From: Nocardiopsis kunsanensis DSM 44524
GTDB lineage: Bacteria; Actinomycetota; Actinomycetes; Streptosporangiales; Streptosporangiaceae
NCBI RefSeq assembly: GCF_000340965.1
Contig: NZ_ANAY01000018.1
Coordinates: 1 to 64,000, forward strand
Direction of reading: 5' to 3'
DNA: 64,000 nt
Shown here: positions 1 through 7,350 of the stretch, one piece after another
Layout of the letters: each line of letters begins with the position of its first letter
Numbering within the stretch: position 1 is the stretch's first letter
Translations under genes and position numbers: made by a program
The notes under the pieces: model-generated
Seen by the model: only the letters and a program-made list of their open reading frames with translations
The model's database searches: none
Told to the model about the DNA's origin: nothing

Positions 1-5
1 AGGGG

Positions 6-455
6 TCAGCGGATCCGGACCACCGGCCTCGGGCAGGCCCACGGTTCGGGCAGCGGCGCCCCCTCGCACAGTGCCGAGTCCAGGCACTCCCACTGCCTGC
101 CCGCCACGCGCAGGGCGGAGGCACGGGCCGCTGCGTCTCCGACCTCCCGCAGGGCTTCGGAGACCGCATCGTAGGCACGTGTTACCGAGTCGAGCGTGTG
201 AGCAGCGGATTCGTCGTCCACAATCCAATACGCGGGCACGGGAGCACCCGAGCGCAGCAGAGCGTCGAGGATCCCGAGGGCGATGTCGACGTGGGTGATC
301 CGGGCGACCGTGTGCGCGGGAGGGCCGGGGCGGGCCAGCATGCGCCCGAGGGCGCGCGCCAGAGCCCCGGTGTTGGCCGGTTCCCGGTGCACGAGGGAGT
401 TGGGGAGGGCGCAGGGGCAGGTGCGGGCGTGGGCGCAGGTGTGGTGCGTAGTCAT
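6..455 (-). CDS. hypothetical protein, 149 aa
   Basis: I do not recognise this protein. The ATG at 455 is chosen because a GGGGAG sequence sits about nine bases upstream; an ORF reaching 557 exists but adds only low-complexity residues. The N-terminus has a short Cys/His cluster (HHTCAHARTCPC), which could bind a metal. The rest is mostly helical and Ala/Leu/Arg-rich, with no membrane segment or signal peptide. It lies at the window edge beside phage- or plasmid-like regulators (Xis-like, GntR), so it may belong to the same integrative element. That link is inference only. Codon third positions are G/C-rich, which supports real coding. Confidence 0.5.
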   Translation of the reverse strand: MTTHHTCAHARTCPCALPNSLVHREPANTGALARALGRMLARPGPPAHTVARITHVDIALGILDALLRSGAPVPAYWIVDDESAAHTLDSVTRAYDAVSEALREVGDAAARASALRVAGRQWECLDSALCEGAPLPEPWACPRPVVRIR

Positions 456-731
456 GCCGTGCAGCTCCCCGCGATGTCGCACAGCACGGCCACACCCAGA
501 ACTCTCCGTCAGCCTGATCGCCCTGGTCATCGTGCCGACGATGCGGCCCCGTGGCAAGCACGGAGTCGGGCGACACCACAGCCCCGCGTCCGCCGGAGGA
601 AGCCGCGCAAGCGGTAACTAGAGCCAAGTGAAAGGGCCGGGGACAAGGGAGATATACCTGGCCCTGACCCTCTAAGGGTTTCACCACGATGCATGACAGG
701 CAAGTAGCCAAGCCAGAAGAACGGAGACGAC

Positions 732-932
732 ATGATCCGGGTCTCTTTTACGGTGTTCTCGGTAAGCCTGGTTCTGACAGCGGTAGCACTGGTTGTAGCT
801 ACGGTCAGCGGACCGGCGGGACCCCTTATGTGGGTCCTGTGGGCCCTGTGGGTTCTGTGGGTTCTGTGGGTCGTTACTGCGATCGGTGGCGTCTGTGTCT
901 ACCTGGTCGCCCGCAAACACGGCCAACTCTGA
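732..932 (+). CDS. small Trp-repeat membrane protein, 66 aa
   Basis: A GGAG motif lies seven bases before the ATG. The product is almost entirely hydrophobic, with two predicted membrane helices (about residues 5-27 and 32-58) and a short basic tail (ARKHGQL). The second helix is built from a repeated WVL/WAL unit, encoded by tandem copies of a nine-base CTGTGGGTT-like unit at about 830-870. Small hydrophobic spread (Spd) proteins are common in actinomycete plasmids and integrative elements, and the neighbouring Xis-like and GntR genes would suit that, but there is no diagnostic motif. It could also be a decayed or non-functional ORF. Confidence 0.5.
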   Translation: MIRVSFTVFSVSLVLTAVALVVATVSGPAGPLMWVLWALWVLWVLWVVTAIGGVCVYLVARKHGQL

Positions 933-1064
933 AGACCACAGTGTGGCCCTGATCTACCGCACCGAGCGGCACTGCTTGTAAAACGGAACTCTCTCAACAC
1001 CCCCCAGCCGGCCCCGGTAAACCCGCAGGCCGTCCGGGACCCCAACCGGACAGGAGCAACCACC

Positions 1065-1265
1065 ATGGCCATGACCGAAGACCTGCACATCCCCGACCTG
1101 GTCACCACAGGCGAAGCCGCCGACATCATGGGCATGACGAAACAAGGCGTGGCGGCTCAGGTGGAAGCCGGGACCCTGCCCGCCCGACGCGTGGGCCGCT
1201 ACACCCTCATCCGCCGAACGGTCGCCGAAGCCGCCCGCCAAGGGACGGAGTCCCCGCATGAATGA
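1065..1265 (+). CDS. excisionase-like helix-turn-helix protein
   Basis: This 66-residue protein is essentially one MerR/Xis-type winged helix (HTH_17 family). It has the typical run TTGEAADIMGMTKQGV (recognition helix), then a GTLPARRVGRYTLIRR wing and a short helix. Such proteins bind DNA and direct excision or act as small regulators in integrative elements. The ATG at 1065 has a GGAG box nearby. Its stop codon TGA (1263-1265) overlaps the first bases of the terminal inverted repeat of the IS that follows, so the native C-terminus may have been slightly altered. No integrase gene is visible in the window, so its partner is unknown. Confidence 0.75.
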   Translation: MAMTEDLHIPDLVTTGEAADIMGMTKQGVAAQVEAGTLPARRVGRYTLIRRTVAEAARQGTESPHE

Positions 1266-2282
1266 GCCTTTCCGGGCCATGGTTGGTGACCGCGGGTGAG
1301 GCTTGGTCAGGTGGTACGGCCGTGTTCGAACTGGAGCAGGACCAGCGCGGCCCGGGTGATCGCGCCGATACGCCACGGGTCGAGGCTGACCCGGCGTAGG
1401 GCCTTGAAGGCGGTCTTGAGCAGGGAGTGGGCGCGTTCAGCTGCCCCGTGTACCCCGCGGAGGAGCTGGTTGTAGGCCTTGTGCTCATCGGTCAGTTCTT
1501 GGCCCGCGGGTTTCTTGATCGGGTGGCGCAGGGCGGGGCTGAGGTTGACATATCCCAGGTCGGTGAGCGTTGGCCGGTCGTTTTCGGCGGCGGCCTTGTC
1601 CAACGCGGGAAGCAGGTCGGCCTCGGCCCTGGCGCAGGTGGTGTCGTGTTCGCGCCCGGGACGCACGCCGCAGGTCCACAGCGGCCACCCGTCCGGGGCC
1701 GAGAGTACCTGGATATTGCCGCCGTGGTGCTTGTGCTTGCCCGAGCACCAAAGGCCGGCCCTGTTGGGGCCCGGGGTGGCCACCCGGCCGGTGCGCACCA
1801 CGGTGCCGTCCAGGTTCAGGTGGCCGGCCCCGGCCTGTTGGTCCCGGTCCAGGGCCTGTTCCGGGTCCGGGGCCCGGGCGGCCAGGACGTCGATGCCCTC
1901 GTGCAGAGAGGTGTAGACGGTGCTTTTGCCGATGGCGTCGTCGGTGGCCAGTGGGGCGGGACGGGTCGCCTCCAGGAACCAGCGCAGGATGGGCACGGCC
2001 TGCTTGAAGGGGCCCAGTGCCCGGGGGCCGGCGCGGGTGCCGAGGGCGTGTCGGTGGCAGGCCAGCAGGCGCGAGAGGAACTCCACGGTCCCGCGGTCGG
2101 CATCGAGCACGCAGGTGTAGGTAACATCGGTAGACAAGCGAAGCCTCTGGTGATCGGTGTTTCTGTGGAAAGACCACCTGTACCAGGGGCTCTACGCATG
2201 TGCGCAGGTCGGGGCGGGCGCAGGGGCACCACACCACCAAGGAGAGTCACCCAGTGTGAGCAGTGCTTGCTCGGAAAGGCTC
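1264..2282 (-). mobile_element. IS5-type insertion sequence, copy A
   Basis: About 1.02 kb, bounded by imperfect inverted repeats. The plus strand starts GAGCCTTTCCGGGC and the far end reads, in reverse complement, GAGCCTTTCCGAGC. The ends were fixed by alignment with copy B (28970-29992), where similarity stops at the same places. Flanking triplets are AAT and ATT, so a clean target duplication is not seen here. It carries one transposase gene. The insertion separates the Xis-like gene from the GntR gene and seems to have hit the start of the latter. Confidence 0.8.
1307..2137 (-). CDS. IS5-family DDE transposase (copy A)
   Basis: A 276-residue transposase with an N-terminal helix-turn-helix (about 20-80, including AIGKSTVYTSLHEGID) and a DDE_Tnp_4-type catalytic core. 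The probable acidic triad is the D of NLDGTV, the D of GREHDTTC and the E of GAAERAHSLLK. It begins with TTG, as does copy B at the equivalent place. It is full length and most residues match the copy at 29119-29949, so it could still be active. Its neighbours are unrelated regulators, in keeping with a recent insertion. Confidence 0.88.
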   Translation of the reverse strand: MSTDVTYTCVLDADRGTVEFLSRLLACHRHALGTRAGPRALGPFKQAVPILRWFLEATRPAPLATDDAIGKSTVYTSLHEGIDVLAARAPDPEQALDRDQQAGAGHLNLDGTVVRTGRVATPGPNRAGLWCSGKHKHHGGNIQVLSAPDGWPLWTCGVRPGREHDTTCARAEADLLPALDKAAAENDRPTLTDLGYVNLSPALRHPIKKPAGQELTDEHKAYNQLLRGVHGAAERAHSLLKTAFKALRRVSLDPWRIGAITRAALVLLQFEHGRTT

Positions 2283-2474
2283 ATTCGCCGCCAGATCGAG
2301 AGCGGAGAGCTCAGCCCCGGGGACAAGATCCCGTCCGTGGTCAGATTGCAGGAGACCTACGGGCTCAGCACCTCCACCGGGCAGAAAGTGCACCGGGCCC
2401 TGCGCTCGGAAGGCCTGCTCCGGACTCAAACCGGCATGGGCTCCTACGTGAAACGCCCGAACCCTTCCGGCTGA
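2256..2474 (+). CDS. GntR-family regulator, 5' end rebuilt by IS
   Basis: The 72-residue product is only a GntR winged helix: RRQIESGELSPGDKIPS, then LQETYGLSTSTGQKVHRAL and the wing TQTGMGSYV. HTH-only GntR proteins of the KorSA type repress transfer genes in actinomycete integrative elements. The GTG at 2256 and its GGAGAG box both lie inside the IS end, so the first nine residues (VSSACSERL) are IS-encoded. A good GGAG-N7-ATG remains on the other side of the IS at 1258. Joining AAT (1261-1263) to ATT (2283-2285) would give an in-frame M-N-I-R-R-Q-I. The gene was therefore probably interrupted and is now read from an IS-provided start; function is uncertain. Confidence 0.6.
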   Translation: MSSACSERLIRRQIESGELSPGDKIPSVVRLQETYGLSTSTGQKVHRALRSEGLLRTQTGMGSYVKRPNPSG

Positions 2475-2496
2475 TTCCTCCGGCCCCGGTCACCAC

Positions 2497-3141
2497 TCAG
2501 TCCACGTGCGCGGGCCCCGGGTTCTTCCAGTGCGCGTGGAGCAGGGCGATCTGCTCGGGCAGGACCCGGGCCACAGAGAGCTCCGGCAGGCCGACAACGT
2601 CGAACCATCCGACCGCGCTGGTCTCGTCACTGCTGAACCCGGTGTCCAGCTCGTCCAAGGGCTCGCACACGAGGAAGAGCTTGTAGATGTGCCGGTCGTA
2701 GACGGGCACGTGCGGCCAGTGGTGGCGGTCGAGCACCCCGGCGAGATGGTCCGCACGTACACGCAGCCCGGCCTCCTCCAGCACCTCCCGCTCGACCGCG
2801 CTCCGGGGGCTCTCCAGCACGTCGCACCATCCGCCGGGCAGGGTCCAGCGGTCGCCGTCGGAGCGCTCACGGACCAGCAGCACCCGGCCCTGCGGGTCGA
2901 AGACGCCGCCGCGCACGTCGAGCTTCGGGGTCGCGTACCCGGCCGCCGCGGCCACGTGGGGCCGGTAGTCGGGCAGGTCCTCCGAGGCGGCCACCTGCAT
3001 GAGGTGCTGAGCCAGGGCCCCGATGCGGTGGAAACGCTCGATGTCGAAAGCGTCGGTGCAGTAAGCCAGCGCCGACTCAGACAACGCCGCCAGCTCCATG
3101 GCCGTGCGGCGGATGCGGTCGCTGTCCGGTGGGATCGTCAT
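2497..3141 (-). CDS. Nudix hydrolase with N-terminal Nudix_hydro_N domain
   Basis: The 214-residue protein has an N-terminal helical domain (about 1-55), as in ADP-ribose pyrophosphatase-like proteins. A Nudix fold follows with a complete box GWCDVLESPRSAVEREVLEE (G-x5-E-x7-R-E-x2-E-E), so a metal-dependent hydrolase of nucleoside-diphosphate-linked substrates is expected. In the integrative element pSAM2, the immunity factor Pif carries a Nudix motif and is controlled by a KorSA GntR regulator. A GntR remnant lies next to this gene, so a Pif-like role is possible. The ATG at 3141 is chosen (weak GAGAG upstream); an alternative GTG lies at 3162. Confidence 0.82.
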   Translation of the reverse strand: MTIPPDSDRIRRTAMELAALSESALAYCTDAFDIERFHRIGALAQHLMQVAASEDLPDYRPHVAAAAGYATPKLDVRGGVFDPQGRVLLVRERSDGDRWTLPGGWCDVLESPRSAVEREVLEEAGLRVRADHLAGVLDRHHWPHVPVYDRHIYKLFLVCEPLDELDTGFSSDETSAVGWFDVVGLPELSVARVLPEQIALLHAHWKNPGPAHVD

Positions 3142-3905
3142 ACGGCCCAGGCTCTCAGGCACGCCGAAGGTTCGCGGGCCACACAGTCAGGAGCGTCGTA
3201 GCGTCACCGTGCGGCCATGGGCCCGATCCGCACGTGAAAACTCCCCCGTCACTCCCCGCCGATGCGGCGCAGCCGCGGGCCGTCCGCGGTCAGCCAGAGG
3301 GCACAAAACTCATGGTGAAAGCGCGTCGGCCCGGAAAAGTGCTGTGTCAGTCGGGGTGGCTCCGGGGGCGAAGGTCGACTTCGTGGGGCCCTTGGCTCGA
3401 AGGTGCGGGGCCCACGAGGGTTCCAGCGCCCTTCGAATACACATGGTTTTCCGGAATGTGGCGGCCGACATTCGGGGTTCGGGGCGAACAAGGTCCCGAA
3501 ACTGGCCACATGCGGCCAGAGCACCTCACGAACAAGCCTCCCACCGACCTCGAGCGAAGGATATCCCCCTGAGCAGCACAAACCCCTTCCGTTCCCAATC
3601 ACCTGCGATCCAACATCTTCAACAGCCACAACACCACCCTCACACCCTTCGCTTGCAGACCCGGTTTGTCACCTGCTAAAAACGAACCGTTCCGACAGGT
3701 ACACCTTCGACGTGCCGAGCCGCTACCGGTGAAGATCTCGCCTGCGGAAACTCCGTTCCCCACCCCTGGAACAGTAATCGGACCGCACTCCGAACGGAGA
3801 ACGGACGGCCATCATCACGAAGGCACCCCGGCTGCCCGGGCGCACCATTCTCTTGCCAAAGTGCAGCTGCCCCACCCTTGTCATTTTCACCAGGTAGGAA
3901 AGACC
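3142..3905. other. gene-free upstream region of ferredoxin cluster
   Basis: About 760 bases with no ORF that has convincing codon bias or a ribosome site. It includes an inverted repeat around 3750-3805 (CTCCGTTC and GAACGGAG) upstream of the ferredoxin gene, which could be a regulatory site for the cluster. No clear -35/-10 pair could be assigned. Confidence 0.4.
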
Positions 3906-4229
3906 ATGCTGGACCGAGAGGAGAAACTCCTCATATCCAGGGCGGAGCGTGCCGGTAGAATCGTAGAGCGCTCCAGAGAGTCAGACTGGAAGAAGCCGCC
4001 CCGCAAAATCGAGCCGTCCGAGTGCATCGGATGCGATTCATGCCTACGATCCTGTCCTGAAGAGTTCAGTGCGATCTTCAACAACGGCCTCGACGTGGTC
4101 ATCGTCCCCGAACTCTGTTCCGGATGCCCGAAGTGCGTTGCTGCGTGCCCGGTCGACTGCATCTATGTGGACGAAGATTGGCATCCGACCGCTGAAGGAG
4201 TGTGGAACCTTGCCGAGAACACCCTCTGA
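3906..4229 (+). CDS. ferredoxin with two 4Fe-4S motifs
   Basis: This 107-residue protein starts at ATG 3906, after GGAAAG. It has two cluster-binding motifs, CIGCDSCLRSCP (C40, C43, C46, C50) and CSGCPKCVAACP (C71, C74, C77, C81), plus an extra Cys at 85. It should carry two [4Fe-4S] clusters and act as a cytoplasmic electron carrier. A 38-residue basic, helical N-terminal extension is unusual for bacterial ferredoxins. The next gene overlaps its 3' end, so it is probably the first gene of the operon that includes the three ATP-grasp ligases. It may feed electrons to a redox step catalysed by the adjacent unknown protein, which is inference. Confidence 0.9.
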   Translation: MLDREEKLLISRAERAGRIVERSRESDWKKPPRKIEPSECIGCDSCLRSCPEEFSAIFNNGLDVVIVPELCSGCPKCVAACPVDCIYVDEDWHPTAEGVWNLAENTL

Positions 4230-4746
4230 GGACAGACAGCCCGCACTCAGCGCCCGAAGGGCTGCACTGCTCAAGGCTAGGGAGAGCAAGAGGCCCAGTC
4301 GGCACGGTCTGCGTGCCGGCACCAGCACCGCAGATCGGTCGCTGGACGGTTCCGGGTTCCCACGACTGCTCACCGAGACGTTACGCCGGGCACGGACGGC
4401 CGACAGCCTCACCGGGGCCCTGGAACAGTTGTTCACGTTGAGCGGTCATGTCTCGGGGGCCATCTCTCGGTCGGCACTGACCGGGCAGGAGCGTACGGCA
4501 CTGGAGGTCCTGTCCAAGGAAGTGGACGGCCGGGACGAACCTGCTTTCACCGGTTTTCTGGGGATCACTGAGACAGGCAGGACAGTCGTGGCCACGCCGC
4601 AACGGCCCAGGACCGAACACCACGACCGTCTCCTCGGTGTCGCCAAGAGGATCCCTTGGACCGTGGCGCAGCTGGAAGAGTACACAAAGGCGTTCGAGCC
4701 CGTCCGGGCTGCAGAGGCGTACGAGGCCGAGACCTGTCGGCGCTGA
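4210..4746 (+). CDS. unknown protein, first segment before in-frame UGA
   Basis: A 178-residue product of unknown family. The TTG at 4210 is proposed because AAGGAG (4195-4200) stands nine bases upstream and no ATG or GTG fits after the ferredoxin stop; it overlaps the ferredoxin gene by 20 bases. Codon bias is good throughout. The protein is hydrophilic and helical, with no signal peptide or membrane segment. It ends at a TGA (4744-4746), and the same frame then stays open and coding-like into the next entry. The two entries may therefore be halves of one protein of about 618 residues. Confidence 0.55.
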   Translation: MPRTPSEDRQPALSARRAALLKARESKRPSRHGLRAGTSTADRSLDGSGFPRLLTETLRRARTADSLTGALEQLFTLSGHVSGAISRSALTGQERTALEVLSKEVDGRDEPAFTGFLGITETGRTVVATPQRPRTEHHDRLLGVAKRIPWTVAQLEEYTKAFEPVRAAEAYEAETCRR

Positions 4747-4821
4747 CTCTCCGAAAAAACACCCGAAAAAGTCGAAGAAATCCTCGCAGAGATCGCGGAG
4801 AGCAACGCTGTCACCGCCCCA

Positions 4822-6066
4822 ATGGTGCTCTACAGGGACCTTTCCTTCTACACAAACCACAGGGAACAAAACAATCTTCCCGGTAAAACCCTGTGGGAAT
4901 TCAGTAACGAGTCCCTGTTCAATCACATCAATGGACTCCCCATCCGCTACTGGACTGAAGACGATGTGGCATTCATCTCTTGCTACTGGCTCCTCCTCAA
5001 ATCCGGAGGGCATTTCCGTATCGAAGAGCTGAACGGGGGCCAGTTATCCCTCCACCGTGTCGCGGACCTGCTCGAAGAGAAACAGAGGTTGTACGGTCAC
5101 ACCGCCCCGCGGGAGATCGCCCCTGACCCGTGGGCCCTGGAGTCCACAGGTGCCCGTATCGCCGAGCAACGCCTGCGCTCCCTCGACCGTCACCTACACT
5201 ACCGCGAAATCCACGGGCCGTTGCTGCACAAGACGGAGAAGATCGCGACGCCCACCCGCCACAGTCGGGAGCGGGAAGGCCGGATCCTGGAGAGGCTCGC
5301 ATCCACCTTCCCTCTCGAGGGAACTTCCCTGACCGAAGCAGTGGAAGGGATCTCCCGCGACCCCCTGTGGCTGGTGGAACCCAGCAAGGGCTTCGAGCTG
5401 GGCTTCGAACACCTCGTCCACGACACCGTCCGTGCCGTACGGGACCACTGCGCGGCCGACATGGCGATGAGCCGGGGCAAGCGTTCGATGGGTTCACTGG
5501 TCGACGCCCTGACCCGAGAGGACTGGGAGAGGATCTGCGGCTGGGAACTGCCGGAGTTCTACTGCTGCGTGCTCCCCGCCCCCTCCGCCCTCGACCGGTT
5601 CGGGGGTTCGCGTGCGGCCCTGGCCGACTCCGTCTGGGCGATCTCCGCCCGCATGCAGTTCAACTGCTGGCACCACATGGCGGGGAACCTGCCCAAAGTT
5701 CCCGCAGTACTCGAACGGGACCGGTTCTCCCCACCGACGATGCCCGACATCGCCTATTTCTCCGACCATCACCACCGAGGGCACACGACCAACCAGGTCA
5801 GGTTCACCATCCGGACCCCCCAAGCCGTCACGGTCGCAGGTCTACAGTTCAACGGGTTCACCGATGTGCGACTGTTGCGTTACGACGACCTCCCCTTCAC
5901 CGAAGAAGACATGATCGTCACCGACCGTGTTTCCTCTTTCCTGGCGTCCGTCAAGCAGACCCTGGCAACCATGGCCCAGGAGATCGAACCACCACGGGTC
6001 GAGGCCTTCGACCACACATGGCACCGGTCGTGGATCGAGACAAACCTCGTATCCGGGAAACCTTAG
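4822..6066 (+). CDS. unknown His-rich cluster protein (reading frame open from 4747)
   Basis: I do not recognise this 414-residue protein. The first ATG at 4822 has no ribosome site, while the 25 codons before it (from 4747) look coding (helical EKTPEKVEEILAEIAE). There is no ATG, GTG, TTG or CTG in that stretch, which suggests the real N-terminus is upstream through the UGA at 4744. The C-terminal half has clustered histidines and aromatics (NCWHHMAGN and SDHHHRGHTT) that could be metal ligands. With a ferredoxin two genes upstream, a metal-dependent redox enzyme is conceivable but unproven. The gene lies in the same direction as, and 48 bases before, the first ATP-grasp gene. Confidence 0.7.
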   Translation: MVLYRDLSFYTNHREQNNLPGKTLWEFSNESLFNHINGLPIRYWTEDDVAFISCYWLLLKSGGHFRIEELNGGQLSLHRVADLLEEKQRLYGHTAPREIAPDPWALESTGARIAEQRLRSLDRHLHYREIHGPLLHKTEKIATPTRHSREREGRILERLASTFPLEGTSLTEAVEGISRDPLWLVEPSKGFELGFEHLVHDTVRAVRDHCAADMAMSRGKRSMGSLVDALTREDWERICGWELPEFYCCVLPAPSALDRFGGSRAALADSVWAISARMQFNCWHHMAGNLPKVPAVLERDRFSPPTMPDIAYFSDHHHRGHTTNQVRFTIRTPQAVTVAGLQFNGFTDVRLLRYDDLPFTEEDMIVTDRVSSFLASVKQTLATMAQEIEPPRVEAFDHTWHRSWIETNLVSGKP

Positions 6067-6114
6067 TAACCTCCACCGACCGACCCGCATCCCTCTCGTC
6101 GACAGGAATCTTCA

Positions 6115-7335
6115 GTGCAGCTGCTTCTGATCGGATTCAACTCCGGGGTCCTTGGGGCCTTAGAAAAAGTGTGGCCGAACGGACAGGTCACCGTTCTGGA
6201 AGAACCCGACCTCTGGGAGAACAAAAACCTCACCACGAAGGCGGAACGGTTTTCCTGCATCGGTGAAGTGATCCTCGGCCATTATCAACAGAGCACTGGG
6301 TTCCTCGACTCGCTCGAAGGCCGGGGACCTTTCACTGCGGTCGCTCCTGGCCTCGAGTATGCGCTTGAGGCCGCTGCCATGGCGGCCGAGCGGCTCGGCC
6401 TCCCCGGAACCGGGATCGATTCCGCCGAAGTGTTGCGCGACAAGCTGAAGATGAGAGAACGTACCTCACAGCACGGTGTCCCAGGACCTCGTTTCGCCGA
6501 GGTGTCCTCCGCTGCCGAACTCGCCGAATTCGCCGATGGCCACGCCTGCGTACTCAAGCCCGCCAATCGGCAGGCAAGCCTGGGGGTGGTTCTCCTGGAC
6601 CCTGGGGACAGCGCTGAAGAAGCGTGGGCCGAATGTATCGGTGCCGACGAAGGGGTGCAGATCGCCGACCGGGACATGCATTGGCAGTACCTCGCCGAAG
6701 AACGCATGACCGGACCGGAACACTCCACCGAATGCCTGGTACGTGACGGGGAGATCCTCTTCCTCAACATCACTGAGAAGGAAACCCTCCCCGGCCCCCA
6801 CCCTGTGGAGGTCGCACACGTGGTGCCCGCCCCCGGAGAGGACCAGCACTGGTGGCGACAGGCGGTCGATGCGGTCGTCAAGTGCCTCGGGTTCGGTACG
6901 GGAATCCTGCACACCGAGTGGATCGTGGTCGACGGTGTCCCCCACATCGTCGAGTCGGCCGGACGCCCCCCAGGGGACCGGATCATCGATCTGATCGACC
7001 TCGCGCACGGAACCGACCTGACCGAACGGTGGATACGGCTCCTCGCCGGGGAGGACATGGACCCCGTGAGCGAGCCCTCGCAAGGCGCAGCCATCCGGTT
7101 CCTGCTACCACCGCCGGGGGTGGTACGCGAGGTCGAAGGGGTCTCCCGGGCGGAGGCTGCCGAGGGCATCGAACAGGTCGATGTGACCGTGGCCGCAGAA
7201 ACCGCCGTGGGGGCGATCACCTCGTCCTGGCACCGGGGCGGATCGGTCATCGCCACAGGATCCGACGGTACGGAGGCGCTGGAGAGGGCGCGTGCTGCGG
7301 TTCGCCTGATCACCTTCGACACCAGTGACGAGTAG
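6115..7335 (+). CDS. ATP-grasp ligase 1 of the cluster
   Basis: A 406-residue ATP-grasp carboxylate-amine ligase, starting at GTG 6115 with AGGAA upstream. Recognisable elements are the pre-grasp Lys region RDKLKMRE (K110), the ATP-binding lysine in VLKPANRQASLG (K148), the LNITEKET strand and the metal-binding segment VESAGRPPGD (E280, R284). Family members such as BacD-type L-amino acid ligases join a carboxylate to an amine through an acyl phosphate. The SAGRPPGD version differs from the usual E-x-N/A-x-R-P-G-G-D. A separate C-terminal domain follows from about residue 310. It is one of three ligases in a row, so it probably makes one bond of a short peptide-like product. Confidence 0.88.
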   Translation: MQLLLIGFNSGVLGALEKVWPNGQVTVLEEPDLWENKNLTTKAERFSCIGEVILGHYQQSTGFLDSLEGRGPFTAVAPGLEYALEAAAMAAERLGLPGTGIDSAEVLRDKLKMRERTSQHGVPGPRFAEVSSAAELAEFADGHACVLKPANRQASLGVVLLDPGDSAEEAWAECIGADEGVQIADRDMHWQYLAEERMTGPEHSTECLVRDGEILFLNITEKETLPGPHPVEVAHVVPAPGEDQHWWRQAVDAVVKCLGFGTGILHTEWIVVDGVPHIVESAGRPPGDRIIDLIDLAHGTDLTERWIRLLAGEDMDPVSEPSQGAAIRFLLPPPGVVREVEGVSRAEAAEGIEQVDVTVAAETAVGAITSSWHRGGSVIATGSDGTEALERARAAVRLITFDTSDE

Positions 7336-7350
7336 AAGAAAGGCACCCCG

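Noticed and set aside
681..926. Minus-strand ORF with NPQ/GPQ repeats
   Set aside because: Mirror image of the Trp-repeat membrane protein; the plus strand has the ribosome site.
3098..3732. ORFs of 100-190 codons upstream of the ferredoxin gene
   Set aside because: No ribosome sites and poor codon bias; several overlap each other in different frames.
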